64,000 nucleotides of DNA from Carex sylvatica. Taxonomy: Eukaryota; Streptophyta; Magnoliopsida; Poales; Cyperaceae. The notes beneath the pieces were generated by a model that was not told the DNA's origin, did no database searches, and was given only the letters and a program-made list of their open reading frames with translations. Position 1 is the stretch's first letter, and every line of letters begins with the position of its first letter. Below are positions 20,200-32,730 of the stretch, one piece after another. Both the position numbers and the translations under genes were made by a program. The stretch is from the NCBI GenBank assembly GCA_964058845.1, contig CAXKVR010000056.1, forward strand, positions 62,001 to 126,000, read 5' to 3'.

Positions 20200-22640
20200 G
20201 GGGCATTTGGTTCGCGCTATAGATCATTCTAAGAAATGGAAGGATTTCCTAGAATGTAATGCTAAGGAGTCACATTGCAGGGAATATGTCATTACCACGT
20301 TATTACCATGTTTGATTCGCACATGGCCATCGAGAAATGTCTTCACTGCTTTTATATTATCAGCTAAATTTTATTTCTTTATTTTCTGTAAAGTTACACA
20401 TATTCACCATTTATTTCCTCCACATCAATATATATTGCAATGGCTATTGGTACTGTTCGGTACTGTCACATCTTCTTGGCAGCATACCAACATTTGATTA
20501 TTAACTTGTAGTTACATAGTTTGTACCTACAATCTAAATAAGAAAAATTACAAATAGCCCAATATATTTGGGCAAAAGAACGAAGCAGTAAAAACATAAA
20601 AATTAGCAGATTAGTCCCTAAAGATTATTGAAATCGGCAAAGTAAAAAAAAACAGAAAAGAAAGCAAATCAGGAAACTCAAAATGCATTGGTCTTGCTCT
20701 CCCTAGTGTACTAGTAGTAGGTTGATGCGCTGAACCGTACCAGTATCGGGTACCAGTACCATCTTCCGTCTGCTCCAGGAAATGTCAAAAGGAAGTAGAA
20801 ATGTCAAAGAAGCAGAAATGTCAAAAGAAAATAAAACTGACAACAATGATATGCAAAACTTGAAGTGGAATCCTAATATTTTTATTATTACCAAAACCCC
20901 AGAAATACATCCTTTAACAGTAGAAAAAAAAACCAGCTCCACACTATGAACCAGTAGATAGAATAACGAATTGTGACTGGTACTTGGAACCTAAATAACA
21001 TAAATCATATACTTCATACCATTAAAACTTCTAAAATGACAAAATAGAAAAGTGACTATATCATTCAATTTATAACATATCAACTAAGTGATGCCAACCT
21101 ATTTCTTGATTCTTTGGATCTCACAAATTGTCTCTTTATTACTCTATTTTTCTCATCATGCGCCAAAATTCTTCGAAGAGTTATATATTGAACAGAGTAT
21201 CTCTTCAAAGCATTACGACCACCCCACGAGGTCTGACGACCCATCAACACCAACCATAACAAGATAGCTTCAAACATCTGAAAGTAGAGTATCTCAAAGT
21301 ATGAATCGGTAACGGAAACTGTAATAGGAATTGTGTAGAGATTGGTTGGTTCGTCCATTGTTTCACAGTGCAGGTAGAATTTATCTATATAATCAAAATT
21401 CACAAAAAGATGATTAGATAAAAACCAAGTATATGACAAGTCAAACACAATATATATTCCTTTCACAGTTCCTGTATAACAGTATGAAATCAAATTTAGA
21501 ATTAATGCTTAATTGGAATATTGTTATTAATTTATTACAAGTAACTTGAATTGCAAGGTACAAAGAATAGTGCAGAAGACAACCGGACACAATTTATTTA
21601 AAGAAGTGGATCCTAATTAAATGAGATAAATAAAACCCTTTGGAACTACAATTTTTCATCAATACTGTACCAATTATATACGTTCTCTGGTAAATCTGCT
21701 TAGGCCAGGTTGACTATAATGCATCTAAAGAATGTGTTGGTAAATGATTTCTTCAGAGTTTGTTTCTTTGAACTTCTATTATCATCAAAATTTCCATCAA
21801 CTATATTCCTTCAATCTTCTACCAAAACTACAACTTTTCGTTAGTAAAAAAACTACTGAAATTGGTTCCTATAGTGGCATTCCTATAGGTTCAAATCCCA
21901 TAGCAAGAACAGTATAAATTTTTTTTTTAATCAATTTACATTCAGAGAGGTCAATTTTTTAGTAACTACGATAGTGTGAGTAATTTGCAAAATAAAAATA
22001 AAAATTAGGCAAGAAAAAAAATTGACTTCACTGTGTTTCCAACAATCCAATCCAACATATAAACATGAAAATTTTAATTGCCTACCTCTATGGTCTGTAG
22101 GGAGTAGCCATGGTATAAAAGCCCAACATATTAAGCGTAATTAACTAATTAAGAACCCAACTTTATCTTACAAACCATGATAGTGATTATCACTCATTGG
22201 AAATGCAAATCAATTAAGTGTAATTAACTAAGAACTCAACTTTATCTTACAAATCACGATAGTGATTATCACTGATTGGAAATGCAAATCAAAGTAGAAA
22301 GCACCAGACAAAATACGCCAAAATAAAATCAAAGAGTCTTGTATTACCTGAAAGGGATAAGTTAGGTTGTGTTTGAGAGAGAGAGAGAGAGAGCAAACCT
22401 AGATATAGGGGAGGAACGCAGGAGGGAGAGAGAAGTTACAAAGAGCGATGACACGATGAAACTTATCGGAGGAGGGAAAGAGAAATTTATTTTAGAAACT
22501 GCGCGTGCTGGAGCGTGATGTTTGCTGAGCGGGAATGAAGAAATTTTATGTTTTTTGTGCCCTTGTTCTTTTCGCTAAACATGGTAACGGCATCATGATA
22601 GCAGGGAATCAATCTCCAAAAACGCAAACCAAATGCCTCC
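20200..22640. mobile_element. Possible PIF/Harbinger-type element, degenerate
   Basis: The left end starts gggggcatttggttcgcg and the right end, inverted, starts ggaggcatttggtttgcg. Both ends then carry a gttaccatgtttag/ttaccatgtttgat-like block at similar distance. GGGGCATTTGGTT-type ends are typical of PIF/Harbinger elements, and the left flank is TTA. The right flank reads AAA, however, so the 3-bp target duplication is not confirmed. No transposase was recognised in the 2.4-kb interior. Frames on the minus strand at 20703-20942 and 21080-21493 have no known domain. Confidence 0.5.
22131..22290. repeat. Two-copy direct duplication, 83-bp unit
   Basis: The sequence from 22131 to 22213 is repeated from 22214 with only a few differences, including a shared block actttatcttacaaa and gatagtgattatcact. 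It sits inside the putative PIF-type element. A GA microsatellite follows at about 22376-22395. Confidence 0.85.
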
Positions 22641-22833
22641 AAAAAGAAAAGGTGAAGAAAAAAAATTAGAAAGATGTGGAGTCTCCATTTCGTGCTACGG
22701 TCTTTGGTACCGTTTTTATAACACTAGAATGAGTCCCTCAGTATTCTGGTATCAGAAAACTCATTTTTGACCTCCATTGTAATGTGTTTAGTTTCCTTGG
22801 TTCTCCCTTGGATTTGTTGTTTCACTTTCACAG

Positions 22834-24065
22834 ATGAGACCAGAGAAGCTCAATTAAATTGGGACAGGCGTTGGGCTCCTGTTATCTCGACAAACATTCG
22901 AGGCTAAGAGTTGTTCATAGAGATTTGAAAGCGAGCAACATTCTCTTAGACTCTGAAATGAACCCAAAGAGCTTTGACTTTGGATTAGCCAGAATATTTG
23001 GTCCGAAGGAGCTCCAAGCAAATACCAATAGGGTGGTAGGAACTAGGAACACTGCTGTAAGTATGATGCTTACGTATCAAAGAAAATATATATGTCCAAC
23101 ATTAATTACTGCATAAACAAATAGCATAATTCAACAAAAGCAACACTAATTAATTTATCATAAAATCCAATCTACGAATAAGATTAACTTCACAAGAGTT
23201 ATATCTTCATATGAGTTTTTATCTTTTTAATCAGCCGTTACATAGGCTCCTCAGCAGAGTTGGATGTAGTAAGTCAATATGGAGGTCAATTGACTCCTCT
23301 TTTTTGTATTTTTTTTTATATTAATGTATAATTCTGTATATAAATATCATAAAATGATAAAACTGACCTCTATTTTTCACATGAATTTTTTTATTATAAT
23401 TAATCTCTATATATATTTGACTTCCATAGTTCGAAAATCTAATTTCGCCCATGCTCTTGAGTATATATGCATCTGAGGATCTTTTCTTATTGAAATCAGA
23501 TGTATTAAGCTTCGGTGGTGGGTTGCTTTTGGAGATTGTAAGCGGCAAAAGGAATATTGGTTTTACTATAAGGGGACTTCCTCAACCTTCTTGGATATGC
23601 TAGGGGTGGCAAAAAAACTCGTAGCTCATGGCTCGATTGTGATTTGCACCTGACTCGCTCATTATTGGACCGAGCTATTAACGAGCTAGCTCATCACTAT
23701 CTCGGTCCAGAATTAATGAGTTCAAGTTGAGGCCTAGCTTACTCGCCTGCTCGTGAGCTAGCTCGGTTAGGCATCAATTTGTAAATTTGTGTGCATTTTA
23801 TATATACTGTCTAGCTCGGTCCAGCTTAGCCTAAAAAGTCTGTAGAATTTTTTTTTTCTTAAACCCAGCGAGCCGGCCCGTTAGCTTGCGAGCTAGCTCG
23901 TCACGAGTTCAAGCTGAGGTTTTAGCTCAGATGCCATAGGTCCAGCTCGCTCGACTATAGCTCGATCTACAATTAACAAGCTGAGCTAGAGCCTAGCTTG
24001 AACCGAGCCAGCTCATTGCCACCCCTAGATATGCAAGGAGCTATATATTAAGAATAATTATATGA
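22834..24065 (+). pseudogene. Receptor-like kinase pseudogene (S-domain or cysteine-rich type)
   Basis: The fragment begins after an acceptor-like tttcacag with [14 protein letters not shown]. After a frame break it continues with [19 protein letters not shown], a near-intact DFGLARIF activation segment and NRVVGT. This pattern is that of S-locus/DUF26-type receptor kinases. A further exon at about 23496-23600 encodes SDVLSFGGGLLLEIVSGKRN and then, in another frame, FLNLLGYA. The subdomain between GTRNT and SDV is missing. Exon 23496-24065 is split by the element at 23601-24027. There is no N-terminal receptor, transmembrane segment or kinase N-lobe, so this is a dead fragment. Confidence 0.85.
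23601..24027. mobile_element. hAT-like miniature element inserted in the kinase pseudogene
   Basis: The element starts taggggtggcaa and ends with the inverse, ttgccacccta. It is flanked by the direct repeat gatatgc at 23594-23600 and 24028-24034. The interior is built of short gagctagctcg-like and agctcg words in both orientations. Seven matching flanking bases are seen against eight expected for hAT, so the assignment is likely but not certain. It has no coding capacity. Confidence 0.8.
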
Positions 24066-25338
24066 ACCCCTTTTCAATCCCTTCTTTGTCTCTACAACAA
24101 CAATAGATAAATGTTTTACTATGGTTCCTCTTTCTTAATTTTGTATTTGTCCGCATGTCAACTTTTACAGGTATAAATATTTAAAATATAAGATATTAAT
24201 ACTTAAAAAATAAAATATTAATAATATGATGCATAACTTGTTATGATCATCTCTTTTGTACTCCTCCAATAGTCCTCGCATCAACTTTTCTTTAATGAAG
24301 TGGTAGCTAGAGAACCTGCATCAACCTTCTCCAATGGTCCCCACGTAACCTTCCTCTAACAAAAATAGTTACCCTTATAGAAATAAATACTTCAGTGTAT
24401 TGATATAAATACTTGCAAAATAAGATATTAATACTTAAAAAATAAGACTTGATGTGTAACTTGATATGATCGAATGCCTAAAGATTTGTACAATATATAT
24501 ACATATAAATATTTCAGTGTATTATAAATACTTGCAATTCTTGATATTTCAAACGTCATCTAGCGTCATATATAAAAAAGTATCAAGTTTTGTGGTCCCT
24601 GCAAATAGTTATGATAATATTAATTTTTTTTAGGAACGTGTATGGTCCTCTCCACATTAGTTTGAGTGGTCTCCCACAGATATTTATGGTGCAGGGATGT
24701 TTAAGAGATTTAGTTAGGGAGATAATTATTTACTAAAAATTGTTCACTCAATAAGTAAAAATATTTCTGTGGATATGTATTAATACTTTAGAAAAAAAAT
24801 CAGCGCTGGAGTTTTTGTAGTTCTCCATACAGTTATGGTAGTTATGATGTGGGGAAACGTTTGAGAGATTTTATTAGGAGGACCATTATTTACGTAAAAA
24901 TTGTTCACCTCATAGATATAAATACTCGTATCTCCTCATACAATTATAGTAATTATGGTACAGAGAAAGTGCAAGAAGTAGAGTGCAGGACTGTTATCAA
25001 GGTCCATATATTAACAAGTTACTAGCTAATACTTTTGTACTGTGAAATTCATTTTACTCTAATTAATATGTGGAACATGATAGAATTTCTGTTCAAATCC
25101 CGGTTTATTTGCATTTGAGTACCTACAAATTTCTATCTTTTACAGGCATGGATTACCACAGAAAGTATAATTTTACCGGAGCAGTGGAGTCATGCTATAT
25201 CTATAAATTATGTGACATTGACCAAACCCAGAAAGTGAGATAATTATCATCAAGTTGACGAGTGTTCCAATTTTGCGAAACGGCAAGAGAAAGAACTACA
25301 CAAATAGTGATGGACTTGACAACCGGACTAACCGTAAT
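24066..25338. other. Intergenic with internally similar segments
   Basis: No gene seen. Sequence around 24170-24245 resembles 24400-24470 (runs of taagatattaatacttaaaaaata). Blocks around 24690-24760 resemble 24840-24920 (atttactaaaaattgttcac and similar). This suggests old, diverged duplications of non-coding DNA. Confidence 0.45.
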
Positions 25339-26080
25339 ATGTTACAAGATATTCTGTTACAAGAGTTTGACTATGTCAACTCTGATATTAGATGATAGGA
25401 TTAGTTAGTCAGAGTTGACCATAGTCAAACTTGTTAGTCCCATAGAGCTGTATTAAGTTATCTATACAAGGGGCTTAATCATCATTTGTAAAGATTGATC
25501 AAGATAATAAATTATTCTTTCATCTCTATCTCTTATTATCTCTATTCAAGACATGTTTTATGGTATCAGAGCTTGATCCAAGATCAAGTCTTTTGCTTCC
25601 GCAACAATGGCGTCTGATCATTCCCAAACCTCTCAAGCTACTCTCCTTCCCTCTCTCTCTTCAGATCCAGTGGTTCATATCACCATACTGGTCTCCACCA
25701 AGCTCGATTGCCAAAACTTTCTCACTTGGAGGTCTTAAGTCGAGCCGATTATCGATGGATTCGGCCTATATATCTAGATTTGTGACTGGTTCTTCTTCTC
25801 CACCAGCACAAAATCTCATCATTGAAGGTCCATCCACACCTAATTCGGCTTATCTAACTTGGCACCGGCAAGATCGCCTTCTACTCGGGTGGCTCGGACC
25901 ATATATAAAACATCTCTTGAATAGAGATAATAAGAGATAGAGATGAAAGAATGATTTATTATCTTGATCAATCTTTACAAATGATGATTAAGCTCCTTAT
26001 ATAGATAACTTGATACAGCTCTATGTGACTAACCGTAATCTCAACTCTGACTAACTAATCCTATATCATCTAATAAGTTT
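25339..26080. mobile_element. Copia-type retrotransposon fragment with oppositely oriented LTR pieces
   Basis: An LTR piece at about 25339-25551 is followed by tggtatcagagc (25561-25572), the complement of the 3' end of initiator-Met tRNA and the usual Copia primer-binding site. A gag-like frame starts at ATG 25607 (MASDHSQTSQATLL). It is interrupted by a stop near 25737 and a frame change, and ends in the gag-typical NSAYLTWHRQDRLLLGWL. Directly after that, 25912-26080 is the reverse complement of the LTR piece (for example cattctttcatctctatctc). Pol, integrase and a properly oriented 3' LTR are absent. Confidence 0.85.
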
Positions 26081-27303
26081 AATAAATTTTTATGTTGTTA
26101 TATCTTAAAAAAATAGAGTTAATTTTCGGATTTTGTTCTGAAACTTTTTTATTATAAAAGCTGATCAAAGTATAAAATAATATAATTTTATGAACAAATT
26201 AATTTTACATGTAGACAATTTAGAAACAAATTTTTTTTGTCAAAACATTAAAACTCTATATAACGAAGAGCAAAACAATTAAGCATCGTGAGAACTTTTA
26301 CAGAGTAATCACAAAAACGTTGTATTACTTTAATAATTTAATTACACTTTAGACACATCAAAGCACATCTTTAAACAATGAGAGAAGTAAACAAAATATG
26401 AGCTCTCTGATCAAGACAATTAAAAAAAAAACAAAAAAAAAACAAATCAAACTGTAGTATAATTAGAGGAACATATCCAAACAGTTAAATACTCATCAAG
26501 CTGAAAAATCAATACCAGGTAATTCTCATTTTTGCAAATTTTGCATTTGTAATTTTTTTTTTCGAAAGAACAATATGATATTTCATAAAAAGCAATTTAA
26601 GTTGCATTGTTGCATAACTTTGCATGAAAAATGTTATATATATTATATCAGTGTGCAATTTTTCACAATGGTTTTGCTGAAATAGAGAATTTTTTTAATT
26701 CGGACATTTTAATTTTTCTAGTTTTGATAATATCGATCTGAATATTAGAAAACAATATAAAAAACGAATAATATGTTAGATTTAGAGAAATCTAAAACTA
26801 CTTCCATAAATAACTTGAATTAATATGTGTTAATTTAATATTTTCTTTGTCAAAGTAAAAAAAATACATGCATTAATTTCACAGACTGCCAAAAAAAATA
26901 AAGATGCACAAAGTCATTGCAATCATTAGAATCATTAAAATCAAATCAATCAACTAATAAAATAAAACAGTTGGCGATTCATTTTTTATTTATTTATTTA
27001 TAACAACGGCGATCTTTTTAAGAGATATCAATACTGGTTATTATAAGACAGGTGGTCGTCAAATTCTACATGCACATTAAATTATAAATAAAAATATGGA
27101 CTATAGTAACATATATCCTCCCAACGTGCAAGCATATCATAAACATAATGCTCCTCATGTAGTTAATTATTTTTTTACCTCAGCCGCTCATTTCCAAATT
27201 CATGCACCCCACATTTTACTAGCTATAACCCTACGTCAGCCATAAAACCCTAATAAAACATCTTATCTTTCATACCTTCATTTCATTGCCATTAATTTCA
27301 ACA
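26081..27303. other. Intergenic and upstream region of peroxidase gene 1
   Basis: AT-rich DNA without recognisable genes. The last 150 bp before ATG 27304 contain cataaaaccc and taataaaaca, which could act as TATA-like elements. A CT-rich short leader follows. Confidence 0.4.
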
Positions 27304-28861
27304 ATGAGGTTCTCATCTCTCTCCATTTGCATCCTTTGCTCTCTTCTCCTTTTCGCTCTGACTTATGCCGATGATGATACAAGCAACACTGACAAGGCAC
27401 CTCCTTTTGCAGTGGACATGCCGGCTTATTTGCTCCCGGTTGACGGATTGGATTTTGATTATTATACAAAATCATGTCCCGGAATGGAAGGCATTATTTA
27501 CAATAAGGTTGAGGAGTTAATTGCAAAGGATAACACTTATGGTGCTAGCCTCATCCGACTGTTCTTTCATGATTGTGCTGTTAGGGTATGTGATCATAAT
27601 TAATTAATGTTCATCATCATTCTATTTATTATTTTCCAAGTAATTTAATTTTTTAAAATATAAAATATGTTGAGACAGGGTAAGACACCCAGAAAATGTT
27701 TTGATAAATTATGTTTTGCCAATTTTTTCCGGCTCAATTTGGGTTCAACTAAATCAGTTTTTGTGCATAATTAAATATTTAATAAAGACTAAACATCAAA
27801 TTTAGGTTGAAACAAACCCAAATTTAGTAACCTGAACAGTTCGATTATATATGCTGGTAATAATAAGTTACTGAATTTGTAATTATAGGGATGTGATGCC
27901 TCGATTTTGCTTGATCAGCCACAGACAAGTGAGAAGTACGCAGGGGTTAGTAGAACATTGCGGGGCTTCGAGTTTATAAATGAGATTAAATCTGAGTTGG
28001 AGAAGCATTGTCCCAAAACAGTGTCTTGTGCCGACATCCTCAGTGCTGTTGTGCGGGACGCCACCACTTCTGTAAGATACGAATACCAGTTGTTCAATTT
28101 TCTTGCAAATAATATAACATAGATTTTGCCATTTTAATTGTGAAATTTATTTAATAAATAGGTGGGGGGACCGTATTGGCAAGTAAAGTATGGTAGGAAG
28201 GATGGCCGCATTTCACTAGCAAAGGAAGCGGAGGCGATACCGATGGGGCGTGAAAGCATCACTGAACTCATTCAGTACTTCCAATCAATGGGTTTATCTG
28301 CTGTTGACTTGGTCATTCTTTTCGGTACGTAAATACTTGAACTTGATCTACTGACAAAACAACTTACCAACTACTTTTTTTCTAGTAATTAAAAAATATA
28401 ATTCCATAGTACACTTTTCTCTTATTTGAAAAAGAAGTTGCTGCTTTTCTCTTATAATTCCAGGAGCACACACCATTGGATACAGCAGCTGTTCCTCGAT
28501 CCATTACCGGCTCTATAATTACCAACTGCCTGGGAATTGTGACCCAACAATTGATCCGCAATACGCGAACTTTCTGACCCGTTATTGCCAGGACCCTACG
28601 AAGAAGGTTCATCTTGACCCGACCACACCAACTCTTTTTGACAGTGTATATTACCAGAATCTCCAGAAAAACATGGGCTTGTTAGAGGCTGAACAGAAGT
28701 TGATTGTTGACTCGAGGACGGGTCCTCTTGTAAGATCCTTAGCAAACCACCCTGATTTATTTTATATGCAGTTTCGTGCAGCCATGGTCAAGCTCAGCAA
28801 GACACTGGTTCTCACTAAGGACGAAGGGGAGGTTCGCCTCAATTGCTCTGCTGTCAATTGA
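27304..28861 (+). CDS. Class III secretory peroxidase, peroxidase-7 type
   Basis: Four exons (27304-27585, 27889-28071, 28162-28324, 28464-28861) join in frame to 341 residues. This is the classic three-intron layout of plant peroxidases. A hydrophobic signal peptide covers about residues 1-23. The distal haem pocket RLFFHDC gives Arg85 and His89, and the proximal ligand is His212 in GAHTIG. The family cysteines are visible at KSCPG, HDC, GCDAS, SCADI and NCSAVN. Such enzymes oxidise phenolics with H2O2 in the cell wall or vacuole. An N-terminal extension before the first conserved cysteine ([14 protein letters not shown]) is typical of the PRX7 subgroup. The start is the first ATG; an upstream in-frame TTG is not used. 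LFGAHT replaces the usual LSGAHT. A second copy follows 2.1 kb downstream. Confidence 0.95.
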
Positions 28862-29210
28862 GGATCTACATTAAAACTAAAGATGTAGGATGGGTATTTT
28901 TGTATTAAATTTAGCTTTTTGCAACTTACATTTCTTACCATGTTGAGTTCAGTAAAGGTTACTACTGGACCACTGGTACATTTACAAATATTGTGTAAGC
29001 AATAGAGAGATCTAGCCACTTCTTGTGCTATTAATTCAGGATCTAGGTCTAGTTAAAGATATCTCAAGGAATTATTAATTGGATTGCGTTGTACTATGTT
29101 TACTTTTTGTTGTACCGTGTTGAGTCTTATATCAGAAACTTATGAGACCACTGGTACACAAACAATGAAAGAATTTGTAAGTATGAATTTGCAAGCATTG
29201 AGTCATTGCT
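28862..29210 (+). repeat. 3'-flanking direct duplication behind peroxidase gene 1
   Basis: Two successive segments, about 28862-29030 and 29038-29210, share in the same order ggatcta, gttgagt, gaccactggtaca and related words. This looks like an old tandem duplication of the 3' untranslated region or downstream flank. Confidence 0.5.
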
Positions 29211-30971
29211 CTGTTAGAAAATTCTCTGCAATTTTTTATTTTATTTCCCGATATAAGATATAATTAACGTATCTTTTTTTTAAAATAAAACAACTGGCAT
29301 GTCAATTGCAAAGATAAATAAAGAACAAGAAACCTACTAACCATTTACTAAACAAACACAGACACAATCAAATAGAAATCAGAATGAAATCAAAATCAAC
29401 AAAAATATTATTACTAAAAAACATAGCTATACATACCATACTCGCTGCAACCCAAGTTATTTTGCCATCCTTAAAAGTACACATCATCTTCCAGAAAAAT
29501 TAATTAGTTCACACAAATGTAACTTAGTTATGAAATGTTTTTATTTTGAAAAATATTGGCAGAGGCTATCAATTTTAAAGTTATGATTTTATGAAAATGT
29601 TATACACCGGGTTTGAATATATGGAAAATCTACCCAGCCCGAAACCCGATATGGTACCTCCTTACACAATGACCTTGTGCTTTGGATCATAGATGAATTT
29701 GCTCAAAGAGATTAACATATTTGAGAAAATAATTATAGAAACTAGCTAGAACATAATAATTTGGCGGCGAAGTAGCTATCCTTGATCCGATGAGTTATTA
29801 TTTGATCTCTCGTTCATAATCGTTAGGTTTTTAAGGGCAAGAATGTAAATTTTAATAATAGATCAACTAATATATTATTTCTGTACATCAACTAGTACAT
29901 AAAATTGACCAAAAAAACAAAAAACTCTTTTCAATAATAAAAGAAAGTTATTATATTTTTCCAAGTTTTAGATTTGACCTTAAGATGTACATTAATTATT
30001 AAGACACCAAATACATTAAAATTTGAATTCACGCTCGAATTACCTATTAGTTAATGGCTCCTGAATTTTGGAGGACAAAATTTCTGGCATTAATAAGCCC
30101 TTTTTTCAGGATCGACCCAACTTTCCACTAAGCCCAAAACTGAGAATAAAGCAAACGAAAACAAAATAATTTTTTCATTTCACAAAACATCTTTCCCTTA
30201 AAAGCTATATAATATTTCTCATTTGAAAAAAGGTAGGTCAAAATGGAATCCCTTATTTGTTTCGTACACAATCATATAACGTATATAAACAAGCGCATTG
30301 GTCAAATTTTATCTATATATAATAACCTTTTTCATTTTAATATTTGTTCGGAAAAATGCCGACGAACAAAATAGTATAAAGTTACAATTATAGTTTATAT
30401 ATTGCATTTTTTAAGATATATGTTTCGTCTCCTGAGCTACTTTAAAAAATGAATTCTGACAAACCACACTCATATATATGTCGTGCTTGCCTGTTAAATT
30501 CTTTTGCCATGCTGCTCCTCACGTTGGATACCTCTCTGTGGGAAAAAAAATAATTAAAAGTTTGCTTTGACACCCCTAAGAAACTTAAAAATAAGATCTA
30601 AATCCATGAAAAGGGAACATGCTTGGCATTATCCCTACCAAAATTTTACACCTATTGTGAAAAAACAAGGATTAAGGGGCAGCTTGGACATGCATGCAAA
30701 TAAGCTGTAGTTTGCAATGGCTGGTAAATTTATGATGTTTTGAAAGTATGTAAATAAGCTTGGAGGATAATTCATGAAATTCCCACCCAAAAACAATAAC
30801 AATTATATTTTATGATAAGAGAATAATTCTTCCCTTTTTCTTTTAGGAGAGGAAAAAAAAAAACACACACACACACACACAACATGCATGCATGTATTAC
30901 AACTAATACTAACTATAAAATTCTTCTTCTCTATTAGTCATCCAAACCCTAATTAAGAACAAAAACTAGAC
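29211..30971. other. Intergenic between the peroxidase genes
   Basis: No additional gene found. An (AC)n microsatellite lies at about 30862-30882, followed by catgcatgcatg. A TATA-like ctataaaatt at about 30913-30922 lies some 50 bp before the second peroxidase ATG and is a plausible core promoter. Confidence 0.5.
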
Positions 30972-32730
30972 ATGGCAAGAACAATGGGTTTCCTACACCT
31001 TTCTCTCCTCCTCTTCTCCGCCTTCACCATTGTTGTTGCTGACGATAAAGACAATACCCCGGCATATCTGTTGCCTGTCTCTGGATTGTCCCATGATTAC
31101 TACAAGAAATCATGCCCCAAAATGGAGTCCATCATCCAGAGAAGTATTCATAAATTACTAAAGAAGGACTATACCTGTGGCGCATCCCTCCTTCGTCTCC
31201 ACTTTCATGACTGCGCTGTTAGGGTACGTATGTAAGATGATAATATCTCATGTATTTAATTGATATATATGCTTTAATTTGTAGACTTCTAGTTAATTAA
31301 TTTTTATATAAAGGTGTTGAATGTATATAAGATGGATACACGCTCATCAAATTTTCTTTTGCTTGACCATTTTGCAAATTTGAACTTTTTGTATATATGT
31401 AATATGTCAGGACTTCAGGTCTAATTCAAGTGCATGTCCTATTCGAGTATACCTCTAAAATACTTATACTATATGCTAAAATTTGATTACTTATTCATTC
31501 TACTACATGTAAAAATACCAAGTATTCTTCAACAGATAATTTAGTTTTTTTTTTTTTTTTGAAGGTTTGCGGCAAAGTGCCATAAATGATTGTATCAAGT
31601 AGAAAAATATTTACAATCCAGAAGTACCTTGTTTAGCCTCATGAATTTAGTTAAAATTATATCATATGTTTAGCCTCATATTTACAAAATTGTTGTTTAA
31701 TTTGTAGGGATGTGATGCTTCAATTCTGTTAGACAATGCACAGAAAAATACTGAGATGTATGCAGAAGCTAGCAAAACTCTGAGGTGTATTGAAATTATT
31801 GATGAAATTAAGGCCAGCTTAGAGGAAGAATGCCCTAAGACAGTATCCTGTGCTGACATCCTCACCACAGTAGCTCGTGACGCCTCTAATATGGTACAAT
31901 AAATTAATATATTTTAACAAATTCAATTATAGTTTATATATGCACATGATCATGCAAGGAAGTATAGATATTGTTGGGTAAAGATATATATATATTCAGA
32001 AAATTCAGAGAACACATATATATACTTGACGACATTTTTAAGTCTTCACGATCTGATCATTGTAATGAACAGGTTGGAGCCCCGTACTGGTTGCTAGAAT
32101 ACGGAAGGAAGGACGGTACCATTTCCATTTTGGAAGAAGCGAATGCAGTCCCCTCGGGGAGGGAGAGCATGACTGATCTTATACTCTTCTTTCAGTCCAT
32201 GGGCTTGTCGCCTGTCGACTTGGTCTCCCTTCAAGGTTCACTGCGGCATCATTTTAAATTTATGTCACATTTCAATCAATTGAGTTAGTTAATTAATTTG
32301 TACAAATATTTTGCATATTGATTTGTTTTCAGGAGCACACACGATCGGCAGGGCCAGTTGCAAAGCATTCGGGCTGAGGCTTTGCAACTACCAGGGAACA
32401 AAATATGCAGACCCCACCCTAAACAATCAATTCCTGAATTACCTAAAGAGAATATGCTCGAAAGACACAGTATACACCGACCTCGACCCGACCACGCCGG
32501 CGGTCTTCGACAACACCTACTACAAGAATATTCAAAACAACATGGGTCTGCTCGAGACCGACCAAAAGATGTGGGTCGACTCTAGATTGGGTCCCATCGT
32601 CAAAGCCTTAGCAAATCAGCAAAACCTTTTCTACTCGCAATTCGGCGCTGCTATGGTGAAGCTTAGCAGGAGCAATGTACTAACAGGGGATGATGGTGAA
32701 GTGAGGATCAAATGCTCAGCTATCAATTAA
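30972..32730 (+). CDS. Class III secretory peroxidase, tandem paralogue
   Basis: Exons 30972-31223, 31708-31893, 32073-32235 and 32333-32730 join in frame to 332 residues. The last two exons are exactly as long as in the upstream copy (163 and 398 bp). The signal peptide is about residues 1-23 (MARTMGFLHLSLLLFSAFTI..). Distal residues are Arg75 and His79 in RLHFHDC, and the proximal ligand is His203 in GAHTIG. The protein keeps AYLLPVSGLSHDYY before the first cysteine like its neighbour, so the two arose by tandem duplication of a PRX7-type gene. Exon 1 is shorter because the linker after the signal peptide is smaller. Predicted activity is H2O2-dependent phenolic oxidation outside the plasma membrane. 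No disabling change is seen. Confidence 0.95.

Noticed and set aside
20703..21493. Minus-strand frames inside the putative PIF-type element as transposase
   Set aside because: No DDE or Myb-like transposase motif could be recognised, so they are not annotated as genes.
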